Part shown: positions 1-7,844 of the stretch, one piece after another
Position numbering within the stretch: the stretch's first letter is position 1
Layout of the letters: each line of letters starts with the position of its first letter
DNA from: RGIG2206 sp045577615
Lineage (GTDB): Bacteria > Bacillota > Clostridia > Oscillospirales > Acutalibacteraceae
Direction of reading: 5' to 3'
Assembly: GCA_045577615.1 (NCBI GenBank)
Contig: JAZNIT010000052.1
Coordinates: 16,666-80,665, forward strand
Length of the DNA stretch: 64,000 nt
The notes under the pieces: generated by a model
Databases searched by the model: none
What the model was told of the DNA's origin: nothing
What the model saw: the letters and a program-made list of their open reading frames with translations, nothing else
Translations under genes and position numbers: made by a program

Positions 1-1329
1 AACAATTTCAATATCGGTTACAAAGTAGCTGCCGTCAGCATTGCGATACTCATCCTGCATACCAAGTTCAATGGTACGGTTTTTATCGTTATGCATACGA
101 ACGGAAAGCTTATATTTGCCCTTGGGGGCCTCGGTTTTAAGATCAAAATCACGCACGGTGATGGTGTGAGGCATCATCTCGTTGCTGTCGAAGCCTTCAA
201 CAGGGATGGTATAAGTGCCATTTTCATTAGCAAGAATTACATCCAGCTTGTAGCCCTTATAGGAAGGAGCAGCACCCTTATTCTCCCAATAGAACTTGAT
301 GTTAAACTCGTTACTAATCTTCTCAGCAACATCAACACCGTAAAGGAAGTACCAATATCCAAGCTGATTGGCCATAATAATAGCCAATTCGGGGTTTTCT
401 TTAAGCCATTTGCGAGGTTCACCGTGGAAGCCTGCATAGGTCGCATGGCTACCCTGAACTGATGCGAGGAAGGGCCAGCCTTCAAGATACCAACCTGATT
501 TAATGGTGGTGTCATAGTGCTCAAGTTCAAGAATGGTGGGGAATTTGCGCCAAGCGCGGTCATAAATCTCTTCTGAACGAAGGGTGTTGAAGCCGAAACG
601 CTCTGCAAACCAGGTTACGCTGATACCGTCGTCACGGATGGTAATACCGTTATCGATAATGTAGTTAAGTATTTCTTCTTTTTCTTCGCGAGGAGCAGAG
701 TCACGGCTGCCAACAACGTCGTCACTGATTGAGAGCTGGGTTTTCTTGTAGTTGTTTACGTGGATATCGATGTGCTTTTTGATTACATCAACAGGCCAAT
801 CCTTGCGCGATGATGAGCAGCAATGGAACTCGCCCCAGTCGCCGTAGCTGCCGAGGTCAATGTAAACGACCTCTTCACGGCCGTCGTAACGTTCAGCAAA
901 AGCGCGATGGAAATTGTTAAGCTTTTCAAGGAAGATGGGATCACCATATTCGGGCTCAATGGTTCCATTGGCCATAACGGTATACTTTGCACCTGCATCA
1001 AATACCCACTTGGGAGTTGCGTAGCCGTCAAGCTGCATATTGGTTTCTTTGCAAGACACACGGAAGGATACACGCTTACCTGCAGCTACCCACGGGTCAA
1101 CAATTTGATCAAGAAGTTGCCAATTAAATTCACCCTCTTTGGGCTCAAGGTAACCCCACGCCATACGCAAATAGGCGTGGTCCATCAACGGAAATTCATC
1201 GAAGGTGTTTTGGGGATCATACTGTGTGCAATATTTGCCTAAGCCATTGTCATAGTAGTGCACGTACCAGCCTTTGTCAGGGTTATTGCACAATTTTTCA
1301 TCATCATATCTATTTTTAAGTTTTAACAT
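1..1329 (-). CDS. Glycosidase-like protein, DUF4832/DUF4874 type (3' end outside window)
   Basis: The minus-strand frame is open for all 443 codons from ATG at 1329 to the window edge, so the C-terminus is missing. AAGG of the upstream GGGTGAAGGTA serves as RBS, and the start lies 5 bp after the kinase stop. Near the N-terminus it reads NPDKGWYVHYYDNG, then LRMAWGYLEPKEGEFNW and YIDLGSYGDWGEFH (about residue 155-165). These are typical of TIM-barrel glycosidase-like proteins annotated as DUF4874/DUF4832, where the N-x-x-x-GW/GFY opening and the W-x-x-x-EP-x-x-G-x-x-W strand recur. From about residue 335 a beta-rich domain begins. No signal peptide is seen, so it is probably cytoplasmic. It is co-transcribed with a NahK-like kinase, which suggests it releases a sugar that the kinase phosphorylates (inference). 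Substrate unknown. Confidence 0.72.
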   Translation of the reverse strand, partial: MLKLKNRYDDEKLCNNPDKGWYVHYYDNGLGKYCTQYDPQNTFDEFPLMDHAYLRMAWGYLEPKEGEFNWQLLDQIVDPWVAAGKRVSFRVSCKETNMQLDGYATPKWVFDAGAKYTVMANGTIEPEYGDPIFLEKLNNFHRAFAERYDGREEVVYIDLGSYGDWGEFHCCSSSRKDWPVDVIKKHIDIHVNNYKKTQLSISDDVVGSRDSAPREEKEEILNYIIDNGITIRDDGISVTWFAERFGFNTLRSEEIYDRAWRKFPTILELEHYDTTIKSGWYLEGWPFLASVQGSHATYAGFHGEPRKWLKENPELAIIMANQLGYWYFLYGVDVAEKISNEFNIKFYWENKGAAPSYKGYKLDVILANENGTYTIPVEGFDSNEMMPHTITVRDFDLKTEAPKGKYKLSVRMHNDKNRTIELGMQDEYRNADGSYFVTDIEIV

Positions 1330-1334
1330 TACCT

Positions 1335-2438
1335 TCACCCCTTAAAGTAAACAGTCTTATACTTATCAACAATGGTAGTCATTTCGTACCACTTGTTTTC
1401 CATATCCTTAACCAGCTCAAACTGGCTGCGCGCACGGGACAAGTTGTGACCGTTGCGAGTGGTCTTAAAGTACACATCGCCCTCAAGGTAGTCGGTCAAA
1501 AAACGAATACCGCACTCGAGAGTCATAAGCTTGGCACCCCAAACAAGAGAGTCAATCTCGTTTTCTGTAAGGCAGTCGCCGCAGCCCTCCAAAAATCCCT
1601 TTACAAAGGCCTCAAACAGTTCTATATCCAGTCGCACATCCTCAGGTGTGAGGGTATCCTCATTAAGAGTAGGTGCGCCTGAGCGAATAGCATCGCCAAA
1701 GTCGTAAGCCACTGCACCGGGCATAACTGTATCAAGGTCAACTACACAAAGCGCCTTGTTGGTATCTTTGTCGAAAAGGATATTGTTAAGCTTTGTGTCA
1801 TTATGGGTTATTCGCAAGGGCATACTGCCGTTGCTAAGCATATCAATAAAATAGGACAACTCCCCTGCTCTTGAGGTTACAAAAGCAATCTCTGAGCGCA
1901 CGCTGTCAAGTCGGCCGCAAAGGTCATTTCTTACTGCGCGCATCAATTTTGCACAACGGTCAGGGGTGTTGTGAAAATCGGGGATGGTTTCATAAAGCTT
2001 TTCTGCAGGAAATCCGTCAAGCAGGCGCTGAAAATTGCTGAATGCCAACGCACAGCTGTAAAAATCGTTGGGCGATTCCACAGAGTTATAAACAACGGTA
2101 TCGGAAATAAACTCGTAGCAGCGCCAGTAATATCCGTTTTTGCACCGATAATAAGGAAATCCGGTTTTGGTATTTATTACATTAAGAGTTTCGCGGTCAG
2201 GATCACCGCCCAGGGTAATAATCTTATCTCTCAGGTAGGATGTTACACCACAGATGTTTTCCATAAGAGCATCAACATCGCGAAATACCTTGTTGTTGAT
2301 TTTCTGCACTATGTAAGCACATTCGTTGGTATCGGCTCTGATGGTTGTGTTAATAAGGCCGTTGCCGACAGGTGCATATGAAACAACTTCGCCTTTAAAA
2401 TCAAAGGCTTCAAGTATCTCTTTGTCTACTGTAAACAT
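1335..2438 (-). CDS. NahK-like sugar 1-kinase, aminoglycoside phosphotransferase (APH) fold
   Basis: 367 aa, close to the length of bifidobacterial N-acetylhexosamine 1-kinase (NahK/LnpB). The APH-fold kinase signatures are visible: a glycine-rich N-lobe loop VGNGLINTT (about 24-32), the catalytic THNDTKLNNILF at about 211-222 (D214 as base, N219 for Mg), and the metal-binding VVDLDTVMPG at about 232-241. NahK enzymes phosphorylate GlcNAc or GalNAc at C1 in mucin and milk-sugar breakdown, and this protein probably phosphorylates an amino sugar or related hexose in the cytoplasm. It is first gene of a minus-strand operon with the glycosidase-like gene. RBS GGAGGAG lies just upstream of the ATG. 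The kinase superfamily is confident; the exact sugar is inference. Confidence 0.78.
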   Translation of the reverse strand: MFTVDKEILEAFDFKGEVVSYAPVGNGLINTTIRADTNECAYIVQKINNKVFRDVDALMENICGVTSYLRDKIITLGGDPDRETLNVINTKTGFPYYRCKNGYYWRCYEFISDTVVYNSVESPNDFYSCALAFSNFQRLLDGFPAEKLYETIPDFHNTPDRCAKLMRAVRNDLCGRLDSVRSEIAFVTSRAGELSYFIDMLSNGSMPLRITHNDTKLNNILFDKDTNKALCVVDLDTVMPGAVAYDFGDAIRSGAPTLNEDTLTPEDVRLDIELFEAFVKGFLEGCGDCLTENEIDSLVWGAKLMTLECGIRFLTDYLEGDVYFKTTRNGHNLSRARSQFELVKDMENKWYEMTTIVDKYKTVYFKG

Positions 2439-2587
2439 AACTCCTCCAAGTTAAAAAGCCCCAAAAGTTTTTGTTTAATAATAAATATTCGGTTGGTTTT
2501 TTACTAAAAACACACCCTAACACAAGTCATTTCGCAGTTATGTATATGGTATCATATTTGCGTTGTTTTTTCAAGGCTTTATTGCCG

Positions 2588-2616
2588 TTGACATTGCCAA
2601 TTTTAAGGGTTATAAT
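2588..2616 (+). promoter_or_regulatory. SigA promoter of the LUD gene
   Basis: TTGACA (2588-2593), 17-bp spacer, TATAAT (2611-2616): both hexamers match consensus. It lies 33 bp upstream of the ATG at 2650 in the divergent gap. Confidence 0.85.
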
Positions 2617-2649
2617 ATAGTAAAAAGTAACAACCAAGGCGGTGCTTTT

Positions 2650-3282
2650 ATGATTGATTATTCTAAGGCTCTTATGAAAAGAAAAATTGACAAAGTTGTT
2701 AAGGCTCTTGAAGAAAATAACATCAAGGCCTATCGCATTTCTTCACGGGAAGAGATGTTTGAGGTGCTTGAAACTCTTGTGCCCGAAGGTGCCACGGTTG
2801 GATATGGCGGCTCTGAAACTCTTACCAATACCGGTGTTATCGATTGGTTAAGATGGAAAAAGACTATCGAGCTTTATGACCGAGCAAGAGTTGACGATCC
2901 CGACGAGTGCATGAGAAAAAGCCTTACAAGCGACGTGTTTTTCTCATCCACCAATGCAATCACAGAGGATGGTTGGCTTTATAACGTTGATGGCAGAGGC
3001 AATCGAGTTGCTGCAATGATTTACGGTCCCAAGAGTGTTGTTATCGTTGCCGGTTGGAACAAGATTGTTGCCGACCTTGAAGCAGCCAAAACCAGAGTCA
3101 GAAAACTTGCTGCACCCGCCAACTGTATGCGTCTTGACAGACAGACTCCTTGCGTTAAAACCACCAGCTGTGCCGATTGCAAATCTCCCGACAGAATTTG
3201 CCGATCTTATGTGGCAATGGGACCACAGGGTGAGAAAAACAGAATTAAAGTCCTTATTTTGGAAGAGAACTTGGGATATTAA
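2650..3282 (+). CDS. LUD-domain protein (LutC/YkgG-like)
   Basis: 210 aa from ATG 2650. An in-frame start at 2563 lies upstream of the promoter, so it is not used. The sequence has the LUD (DUF162) fold: VGYGGSETLTNTGV (about 54-67), SSTNAITEDGWLYNVDGRGNRVAAMIYGP-type core, and the VVIVAGWNKIV segment. LUD proteins are related to LutB/LutC of the lactate-oxidation complex. Stand-alone clostridial versions like this one have no lutA/lutB beside them and no proven role. The C-terminal part has a cysteine cluster (CVKTTSCADCKSPDRIC), which could bind a metal or Fe-S cluster (inference). Single-gene unit with its own promoter and terminator. Confidence 0.82.
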   Translation: MIDYSKALMKRKIDKVVKALEENNIKAYRISSREEMFEVLETLVPEGATVGYGGSETLTNTGVIDWLRWKKTIELYDRARVDDPDECMRKSLTSDVFFSSTNAITEDGWLYNVDGRGNRVAAMIYGPKSVVIVAGWNKIVADLEAAKTRVRKLAAPANCMRLDRQTPCVKTTSCADCKSPDRICRSYVAMGPQGEKNRIKVLILEENLGY

Positions 3283-3285
3283 AAA

Positions 3286-3306
3286 AAGCCACCTTTGAGG
3301 TGGCTT
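3286..3306. terminator. Bidirectional terminator between LUD gene and trmO
   Basis: Perfect 8-bp stem AAGCCACC / GGTGGCTT with a 5-nt loop, A-run on one side and T-run on the other, between two converging genes. Confidence 0.85.
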
Positions 3307-3311
3307 TGCGC

Positions 3312-3989
3312 TTATTTTATATCAATAACGGTGAGTGTTCCGTCAGACACGGTAAACTTAACCTCATACTGAGCATACTCAAAGCCGTAAACACGGCTTT
3401 CATCATCCTGATAAGAGGGGCGTGGATCTTGAGCCAATATGCCAAGCAGCCCTTCCCTTTTATCATCGGGAATGGTATTGAGCAAAGCAGGCTCAATCTC
3501 TACCTTTAAGGCGTAGTCGTATTTTTCATCGGCAAAGCCACCGACCGCATCGGTATGACAATCGGTAAAGGGCAGATAGGGTTTTATATCAAAGATGGGG
3601 GTACCATCCATCAAATCGGCACCCGACACATATAACACGGGGCCAGCATCGGTTAGCTCAAATCTCTCAAGTTTAACTGAGGACAGGCCTATCGCGTTGG
3701 GTCTGAAGGGTGAACGGGTAGCAAATACACCCACACGCTTGTTGCCGCCCAAACGAGGTGGACGAACAGTAGGCGACCAATCATCCCGCACAGCTTCGGA
3801 GAACTGCCATATAATCCAAAGATGGCTGAACTGCTCTATATCCCGAAATGCTGATGCATTCCTATATTCAGGCTCAAAAACTATTGCAGAGGTTATATCG
3901 TTCACCAATCCGCTTTGACGGGGAATGCCGAATTTGGTTTTAAAATCGTTGCGGATGTGGGCAATGATTTTGGTTTCATAGGTTTGCAT
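3312..3989 (-). CDS. trmO: tRNA (N6-threonylcarbamoyladenosine37-N6)-methyltransferase TrmO
   Basis: 225 aa with the SAM-dependent UPF0066/YaeB beta-barrel signatures: KFGIPRQSGLV near the N-terminus, FSHLWIIWQF, and the strongly conserved GVFATRSPFRPNAIGLS (about 88-104). TrmO adds a methyl group to t6A37 in tRNA-Thr, refining decoding of ACY codons. The C-terminal extension carries DPRPSYQDD, also typical of the family. Good RBS AAAGGAGG upstream of ATG 3989 and its own promoter, so it is monocistronic. It is divergent from rmuC and converges on the LUD gene at a shared terminator. Confidence 0.93.
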   Translation of the reverse strand: MQTYETKIIAHIRNDFKTKFGIPRQSGLVNDITSAIVFEPEYRNASAFRDIEQFSHLWIIWQFSEAVRDDWSPTVRPPRLGGNKRVGVFATRSPFRPNAIGLSSVKLERFELTDAGPVLYVSGADLMDGTPIFDIKPYLPFTDCHTDAVGGFADEKYDYALKVEIEPALLNTIPDDKREGLLGILAQDPRPSYQDDESRVYGFEYAQYEVKFTVSDGTLTVIDIK

Positions 3990-4011
3990 TGTTCAGCCCT
4001 CCTTTACGCAA

Positions 4012-4040
4012 ATTGTACCACATAATTGCCATTATGTCAA
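4012..4040 (-). promoter_or_regulatory. SigA promoter of trmO
   Basis: On the minus strand TTGACA (4035-4040), 17-bp spacer, TACAAT (4012-4017), 23 bp upstream of the trmO ATG. Confidence 0.82.
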
Positions 4041-4053
4041 AGGTGGGTTATTA

Positions 4054-4082
4054 TTGTCACATTACGCTTGCTATGATATTAT
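4054..4082 (+). promoter_or_regulatory. SigA promoter of rmuC
   Basis: TTGTCA (4054-4059), 17-bp spacer, TATTAT (4077-4082), 12 bp before the rmuC ATG and back to back with the trmO promoter. Confidence 0.65.
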
Positions 4083-4094
4083 TGAGGTGATTTT

Positions 4095-5273
4095 ATGATT
4101 GACTACTTTATTATCGGAATAGGTGCAGTTATACTGATTTTGATGGTGGCTTTGCTTTTTAAAAAGCAAGGGCAAGGCATAGCAGAAAAACGGGATATTG
4201 ACCGCACAAAACTAGAATTGACACAGCAAATCGACGGTGTAAAAACCGCTTTGTATGAGCAACGCGCCGCCATTTTAAAAGAGCAATTGGAGTTGCAACA
4301 AAGGTTGAGCAAAAGCTTGTCCGACAGCGTAGAAGCCTTGCAAAAAAGCAATGAACAAAAGCTAGAGCAGATGCGTCTTACCGTTGACGAAAAGCTAACC
4401 GACACTCTTTCAAAGCGCCTTGACAGCAGCTTTAAAGCGGTTGGTGAACAGCTTAACAAGGTTTATGAATCCTTGGGTAAAATGCAAGAACTTTCAGGCG
4501 GTGTTACCGACTTGCAACGGCTGCTGACCAACGTTAAAGCTCGCGGTACCTGGGCAGAGGTGCGGCTTGGCGAAATACTTGAACAGATATTGACCGCCGA
4601 CCAATATGAGCAAAACGTATCTATCAAAGGCAATTTGGAAAGGGTTGAATTTGCAGTAAAAATCCCCTCTAAAGATAAAGAGGGGGATTATGTATATTTG
4701 CCTATTGACTCAAAGTTTCCGCAAGAGGACTATCTTCGTCTTTCTGCAGCCGCCGAATCAGGTGACAAGGAGCTGGTTGAGCAGTGCGCAAAGGCACTTG
4801 AAAGAGTGGTTAAAAACGAAGCTGCAACCATTTGCAAACTGTATATCGACGTACCGAAAACCACTGATTTTGCCATTATGTTTTTGCCCACTGAAGGGCT
4901 TTACGCCGAGGTTTTGCGACGTCAAGGATTGATTGAAGAAATTCAAAGCAAGTACCGTGTTATGATTTGCGGACCTACCACCATCACCGCGTTTTTAAAC
5001 ACCCTCAGAATGGGCTTTCGTACCATTGCCCTTGACCGCCGAGCCGCTGAGGTTTGGGCTGTCTTGGGCGCGGCTAAACAACAATACGAGCGTTTTGACA
5101 TTGTGCTTGAAAAGGCTCGCAAAAAGCTTGACGAGGCGTCAAATGCTCTTGACGATGCTCAAAAGCGCAACGTTATAATTCGAAAAAAGCTAAAGGGCGT
5201 TGAAGAGTTACCTGCCGATGAAGCAGTGTTGTTGCTTGACATGGGTGATTCCACACTCATCGACGAGGATTAA
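4095..5273 (+). CDS. rmuC: DNA recombination protein RmuC
   Basis: 392 aa. An N-terminal membrane anchor (residues 3-22, hydrophobic IIGIGAVILILMVALLF) is followed by about 120 residues of charged coiled coil rich in E, Q and K. The C-terminal RmuC domain has RGTWAEVRLGEIL, the nuclease-like YLPIDSKFPQEDY (D and K of a PD-(D/E)XK fold) and ICGPTTITAFLNTLRMGF. RmuC limits inversions at short repeats in E. coli and is thought to be a membrane-tethered nuclease. RBS GAGGTG precedes ATG 4095. Its stop overlaps the stop of the opposing small gene by 4 bp with no terminator between them. Confidence 0.93.
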   Translation: MIDYFIIGIGAVILILMVALLFKKQGQGIAEKRDIDRTKLELTQQIDGVKTALYEQRAAILKEQLELQQRLSKSLSDSVEALQKSNEQKLEQMRLTVDEKLTDTLSKRLDSSFKAVGEQLNKVYESLGKMQELSGGVTDLQRLLTNVKARGTWAEVRLGEILEQILTADQYEQNVSIKGNLERVEFAVKIPSKDKEGDYVYLPIDSKFPQEDYLRLSAAAESGDKELVEQCAKALERVVKNEAATICKLYIDVPKTTDFAIMFLPTEGLYAEVLRRQGLIEEIQSKYRVMICGPTTITAFLNTLRMGFRTIALDRRAAEVWAVLGAAKQQYERFDIVLEKARKKLDEASNALDDAQKRNVIIRKKLKGVEELPADEAVLLLDMGDSTLIDED

Positions 5274-5527
5274 AACATTATATAAAGCAATGCCATCACG
5301 AGCAAATCATCCGCATCCTCTGTTTTACCGTAAAGCAAGGCCAACATCATCAATATAAGCGATCGGTCGGAGTCCATCGTCATATTTTTGATGTTCAGCA
5401 GGTCAAATATCCCCTTCGATTTTTGGGGCGGCTGTGCTATTGGTTTAGGCATTTTTTCCTCCGTGCGTGCAGATGAAGTGGTCACCACAAAACTTGGTGC
5501 GTTGATGGGTTTTGAGTTTTTATTCAT
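5270..5527 (-). CDS. Small protein with acidic/leucine-rich tail, third of a trio
   Basis: 85 aa from ATG 5527 (RBS GAGGTGAG). A longer reading from 5569 has no RBS and overlaps the preceding gene. The first 45 residues are polar and proline-rich. The C-terminal half is hydrophobic, with SLILMMLALLYGK and DDLLVMALLYIMF, that is two leucine-rich helices separated by an acidic turn. Similar D-D-L-L-x-x-A-L-L tails occur in small Clostridia proteins often found near sporulation genes, but no function is established. It is last of three closely spaced minus-strand genes and runs tail-to-tail into rmuC. Real gene likely; role unknown. Confidence 0.6.
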   Translation of the reverse strand: MNKNSKPINAPSFVVTTSSARTEEKMPKPIAQPPQKSKGIFDLLNIKNMTMDSDRSLILMMLALLYGKTEDADDLLVMALLYIMF

Positions 5528-5537
5528 CACACTCACC

Positions 5538-5894
5538 TCACAAATTAAATAATCCGCTTTCTGTAACAAGTGGCATAACTGCCGCCAATTTAAGCAACTT
5601 AACAGCCTTGTCTACTCTTCCCTGCCGCTTCTCTGACAGGTGGGGTTTAAGTGCCAAAAGCAAAGCTGTGCGATCATCTGCACCCTTTGAGTTAAGAGCA
5701 CTCATAACCCGCATAATTCCGCCCATCTGATCGGGTGTTACCGAGTTAAAAATCTGCGATAAATCGGGAGCTTGACTTGATTTTGGCTCAGACTTCTCCC
5801 CCTCACCCATAAGACTGTCGGCAATGGATTTTATGGTTTCAAGGCTTTCAGGGTCGTTTAATATAGAGGTGATTTTTTGAGTTAAATCATCCAA
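5538..5894 (-). CDS. Conserved-looking small protein of unknown function, second of a trio
   Basis: 118 aa, predicted all-helical and mostly charged, with no membrane segment or signal. The N-terminus (DDLTQKITSILNDPESLETI) resembles the helical repeats of the preceding 76-aa protein in style. A Ser/Glu/Lys linker follows, then SVTPDQMGGIMRVMSALNSKG and a basic RLL-type helix, LALKPHLSEKRQGRVDKAV. A GGAGG motif upstream of the ATG and a 3-bp gap from the first gene support translation as an operon. I recognise no named family. Proteins of this shape occur in Oscillospiraceae genomes, but I cannot give a role. Confidence 0.62.
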   Translation of the reverse strand: MDDLTQKITSILNDPESLETIKSIADSLMGEGEKSEPKSSQAPDLSQIFNSVTPDQMGGIMRVMSALNSKGADDRTALLLALKPHLSEKRQGRVDKAVKLLKLAAVMPLVTESGLFNL

Positions 5895-5897
5895 CTG

Positions 5898-6128
5898 TTA
5901 TTCCTCCGATAACTTTTTAATAAGTTTTTGAACCTGCTCTGATTGCAGTAATTTTTGTGTTGCCGCTTTGTCGGACAGGATGCCTTTTAGTTTCGCTGCA
6001 TCTTGCGGACTTAAGGCAGCCATCAATTTTTCGGTGGAGCCGCTGTTCATTGCCTCGGTTATGGTTGATTGGTCAACGCCAAGCTTGTTCGACAATGCGC
6101 CCATCATATTTTTCATATTATTATTCAT
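5898..6128 (-). CDS. 76-aa helical protein of unknown function, first of a trio
   Basis: Begins MNNNMKNMMGALSNKLGVDQ and ends KLIKKLSEE. The repeated helix pattern alternates small, polar and Leu residues (LMAALSPQDAAKLKGILSDK), which suggests a compact helical bundle, perhaps repeat-derived. AAGGAG RBS is well placed before the ATG. Only 32 bp separates it from the divergent phosphodiesterase gene, so promoters of the two units must overlap the coding ends. Together with the next two genes it forms a three-gene minus-strand operon (6128 to 5270). Function unknown. Confidence 0.62.
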   Translation of the reverse strand: MNNNMKNMMGALSNKLGVDQSTITEAMNSGSTEKLMAALSPQDAAKLKGILSDKAATQKLLQSEQVQKLIKKLSEE

Positions 6129-6160
6129 GGCAAAAACTCCTTTGTAAATCAGGTGAATTT

Positions 6161-6637
6161 ATGAAAATTTTAGTTATATCCGACTCTCATCGTCGCGCTT
6201 CAAGCATTTTTGCTGCCGTTGAGGCTCACCCCGATATTGAACACATCGTTTTTTTAGGGGACGGCATAAACGATTTTGAGGAGGTTGGATACATATATCC
6301 AAGCAAAAACTACTATGCCGTTTGCGGTAACTGTGATTTCACATCTAACCTGCCCACAACAAAAATAATAAAGCTTAACGGCAAGGTTATTTATGCTTGT
6401 CACGGCCATTTGCACCGAGTTAAGGATGGCTATGAGCAGGCGGTTACTGCAGCAAAAAATGCAGGTGCTGACATATTGCTTTTTGGTCACACCCATTTGC
6501 CCTTATCCACCTATTACAACGGTGTGCATATTCTTAATCCGGGTTCCATAGGAAGCCCAAGAAACGGCAAACCCACCTACGGAATTGTTGAGATTACCGA
6601 CAAGGGAATTATAACCAACATCCTTCCCTTAACATAA
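6161..6637 (+). CDS. YfcE-family metallophosphodiesterase
   Basis: 158 aa from ATG 6161 (RBS AGGTGA). The calcineurin-like metal-binding motifs are all present in order: ISDSH (about 5-9), FLGDGIND (about 33-40), CGNCD (about 57-61), YACHGH (about 79-84) and LLFGHTHLP (about 108-116), then NPGSIGSPR. YfcE/MJ0936 proteins are Mn/Ni-dependent phosphodiesterases active on model substrates in vitro; the natural substrate is unclear. Cytoplasmic. In many Firmicutes this gene sits next to the dITP/XTP pyrophosphatase gene, but not here. Confidence 0.9.
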   Translation: MKILVISDSHRRASSIFAAVEAHPDIEHIVFLGDGINDFEEVGYIYPSKNYYAVCGNCDFTSNLPTTKIIKLNGKVIYACHGHLHRVKDGYEQAVTAAKNAGADILLFGHTHLPLSTYYNGVHILNPGSIGSPRNGKPTYGIVEITDKGIITNILPLT

Positions 6638-6671
6638 TATGCGATTGTTTTTTATAAAGTACCAAAAGAAA

Positions 6672-6704
6672 AACTCCCCGTGCGATTTGCTCGCGCAGGG
6701 AGTT
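6672..6704. terminator. Terminator between yfcE-like gene and prfB
   Basis: Stem AACTCCC...GGGAGTT extended inward by a GTGCGA/TCGCGC pairing with one irregularity. It lies between convergent genes, T-rich on the prfB-distal side. Confidence 0.75.
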
Positions 6705-6716
6705 CTGTTATTTAAA

Positions 6717-7844
6717 TCAGTCGTTAAATTCGCCAAGCTTGCCTTGACTTTCTGCTTTAAGATATGCATTGATGAATCCATCAATATCGCCATCCATAAC
6801 GGCGTTGATATTGCCGTTTTCAAAGCCTGTACGATGGTCCTTAGCCAAGGTGTAGGGCATAAATACGTATGAACGGATTTGTGAGCCCCAGGCAATTTCT
6901 TTTTGGACACCTTTAATATCTTCAATCTTATCCAAGTGCTCGCGCTCTTTGATTTCGATAAGCTTTGATTTAAGCATTTTCATAGCCATATCCTTGTTTT
7001 GGAATTGGCTGCGCTCGTTTTGACATGCGACAACTATACCTGTGGGGATATGGGTAAGACGAACGGCAGATGAGGTCTTGTTGATATGCTGACCACCTGC
7101 ACCGCTTGCACGGAAAACATCCATCTTAATATCCTCAGGGCGTATATCAACCTCAATATCATCACCGATTTCAGGCATTACTTCAAGTGATGCAAAAGAG
7201 GTGTGGCGACGGCCTGATGAGTCGAAAGGAGAAACACGAACAAGGCGGTGAACACCCTTCTCACTCTTTAGATAGCCATAGGCATTTTCGCCCTCAATCA
7301 TAACGACAGCACTTTTAAGGCCAGCCTCGTCACCGTCAAGGAAGTCGACGGTTTGAGCCTTAAAGCCGTGACGCTCTGCCCAGCGCAAGTACATTCTGTG
7401 AAGCATCTGAGCCCAATCCTGAGCCTCGGTGCCGCCTGCACCCGCGTGGAAAGTAAGAATTACGTTGTTCTTATCATACTCACCAGTAAGAAGAGTGGCT
7501 AAGCGCATCTCTTCAAAGGTGGTGATGATGCGGTCAACACCCTCTACGATTTCGTCAAGCAAGGACAAGTCCCCCTCTTCATCGGCTAATTCGATGAGAG
7601 TGGTTGTATCGTCATAGTCGGAGCAAAGAGCTTCGTACTTTTGCACTGTGGCCTTACACTGTGCAACCTTGCGCAAAACATTTTGCGAGTTTTCAACATT
7701 ATCCCAAAATCCGGGCTCGGCTGTTTGTGCCTCTAACCTTTCGATTTCGGATTTAAGCACCTTGACGCCAATTGCATCGGCAAGCTCTTTGATAGGTGCA
7801 TCAAAAGCCGTTAATTTAAGCCGTTGTTCTTCAAATTCAAGCAT
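6717..7844 (-). CDS. prfB: Peptide chain release factor 2
   Basis: 375 aa from ATG 7844 (RBS AGGGGAG). It recognises UGA/UAA stops through the SPF-type tripeptide (VSPFDSSGRRHTS) and triggers hydrolysis with the GGQ loop in SGAGGQHINKTSSAVR. The RF-2 usual +1 programmed frameshift near codon 25 is not needed here: the N-terminal region LKLTAFDAPIKELADAIG reads straight through in one frame into the conserved ERLEAQTAEPGFWD. The start overlaps the 3' end of prmA by 8 bp, so the two are translationally coupled. An upstream in-frame start at 7892 lies deep inside prmA and is not favoured. Confidence 0.95.
   Translation of the reverse strand: MLEFEEQRLKLTAFDAPIKELADAIGVKVLKSEIERLEAQTAEPGFWDNVENSQNVLRKVAQCKATVQKYEALCSDYDDTTTLIELADEEGDLSLLDEIVEGVDRIITTFEEMRLATLLTGEYDKNNVILTFHAGAGGTEAQDWAQMLHRMYLRWAERHGFKAQTVDFLDGDEAGLKSAVVMIEGENAYGYLKSEKGVHRLVRVSPFDSSGRRHTSFASLEVMPEIGDDIEVDIRPEDIKMDVFRASGAGGQHINKTSSAVRLTHIPTGIVVACQNERSQFQNKDMAMKMLKSKLIEIKEREHLDKIEDIKGVQKEIAWGSQIRSYVFMPYTLAKDHRTGFENGNINAVMDGDIDGFINAYLKAESQGKLGEFND

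Noticed and set aside
7760..7844. Programmed frameshift in prfB
   Set aside because: No in-frame UGA near codon 25; the frame is continuous from ATG.
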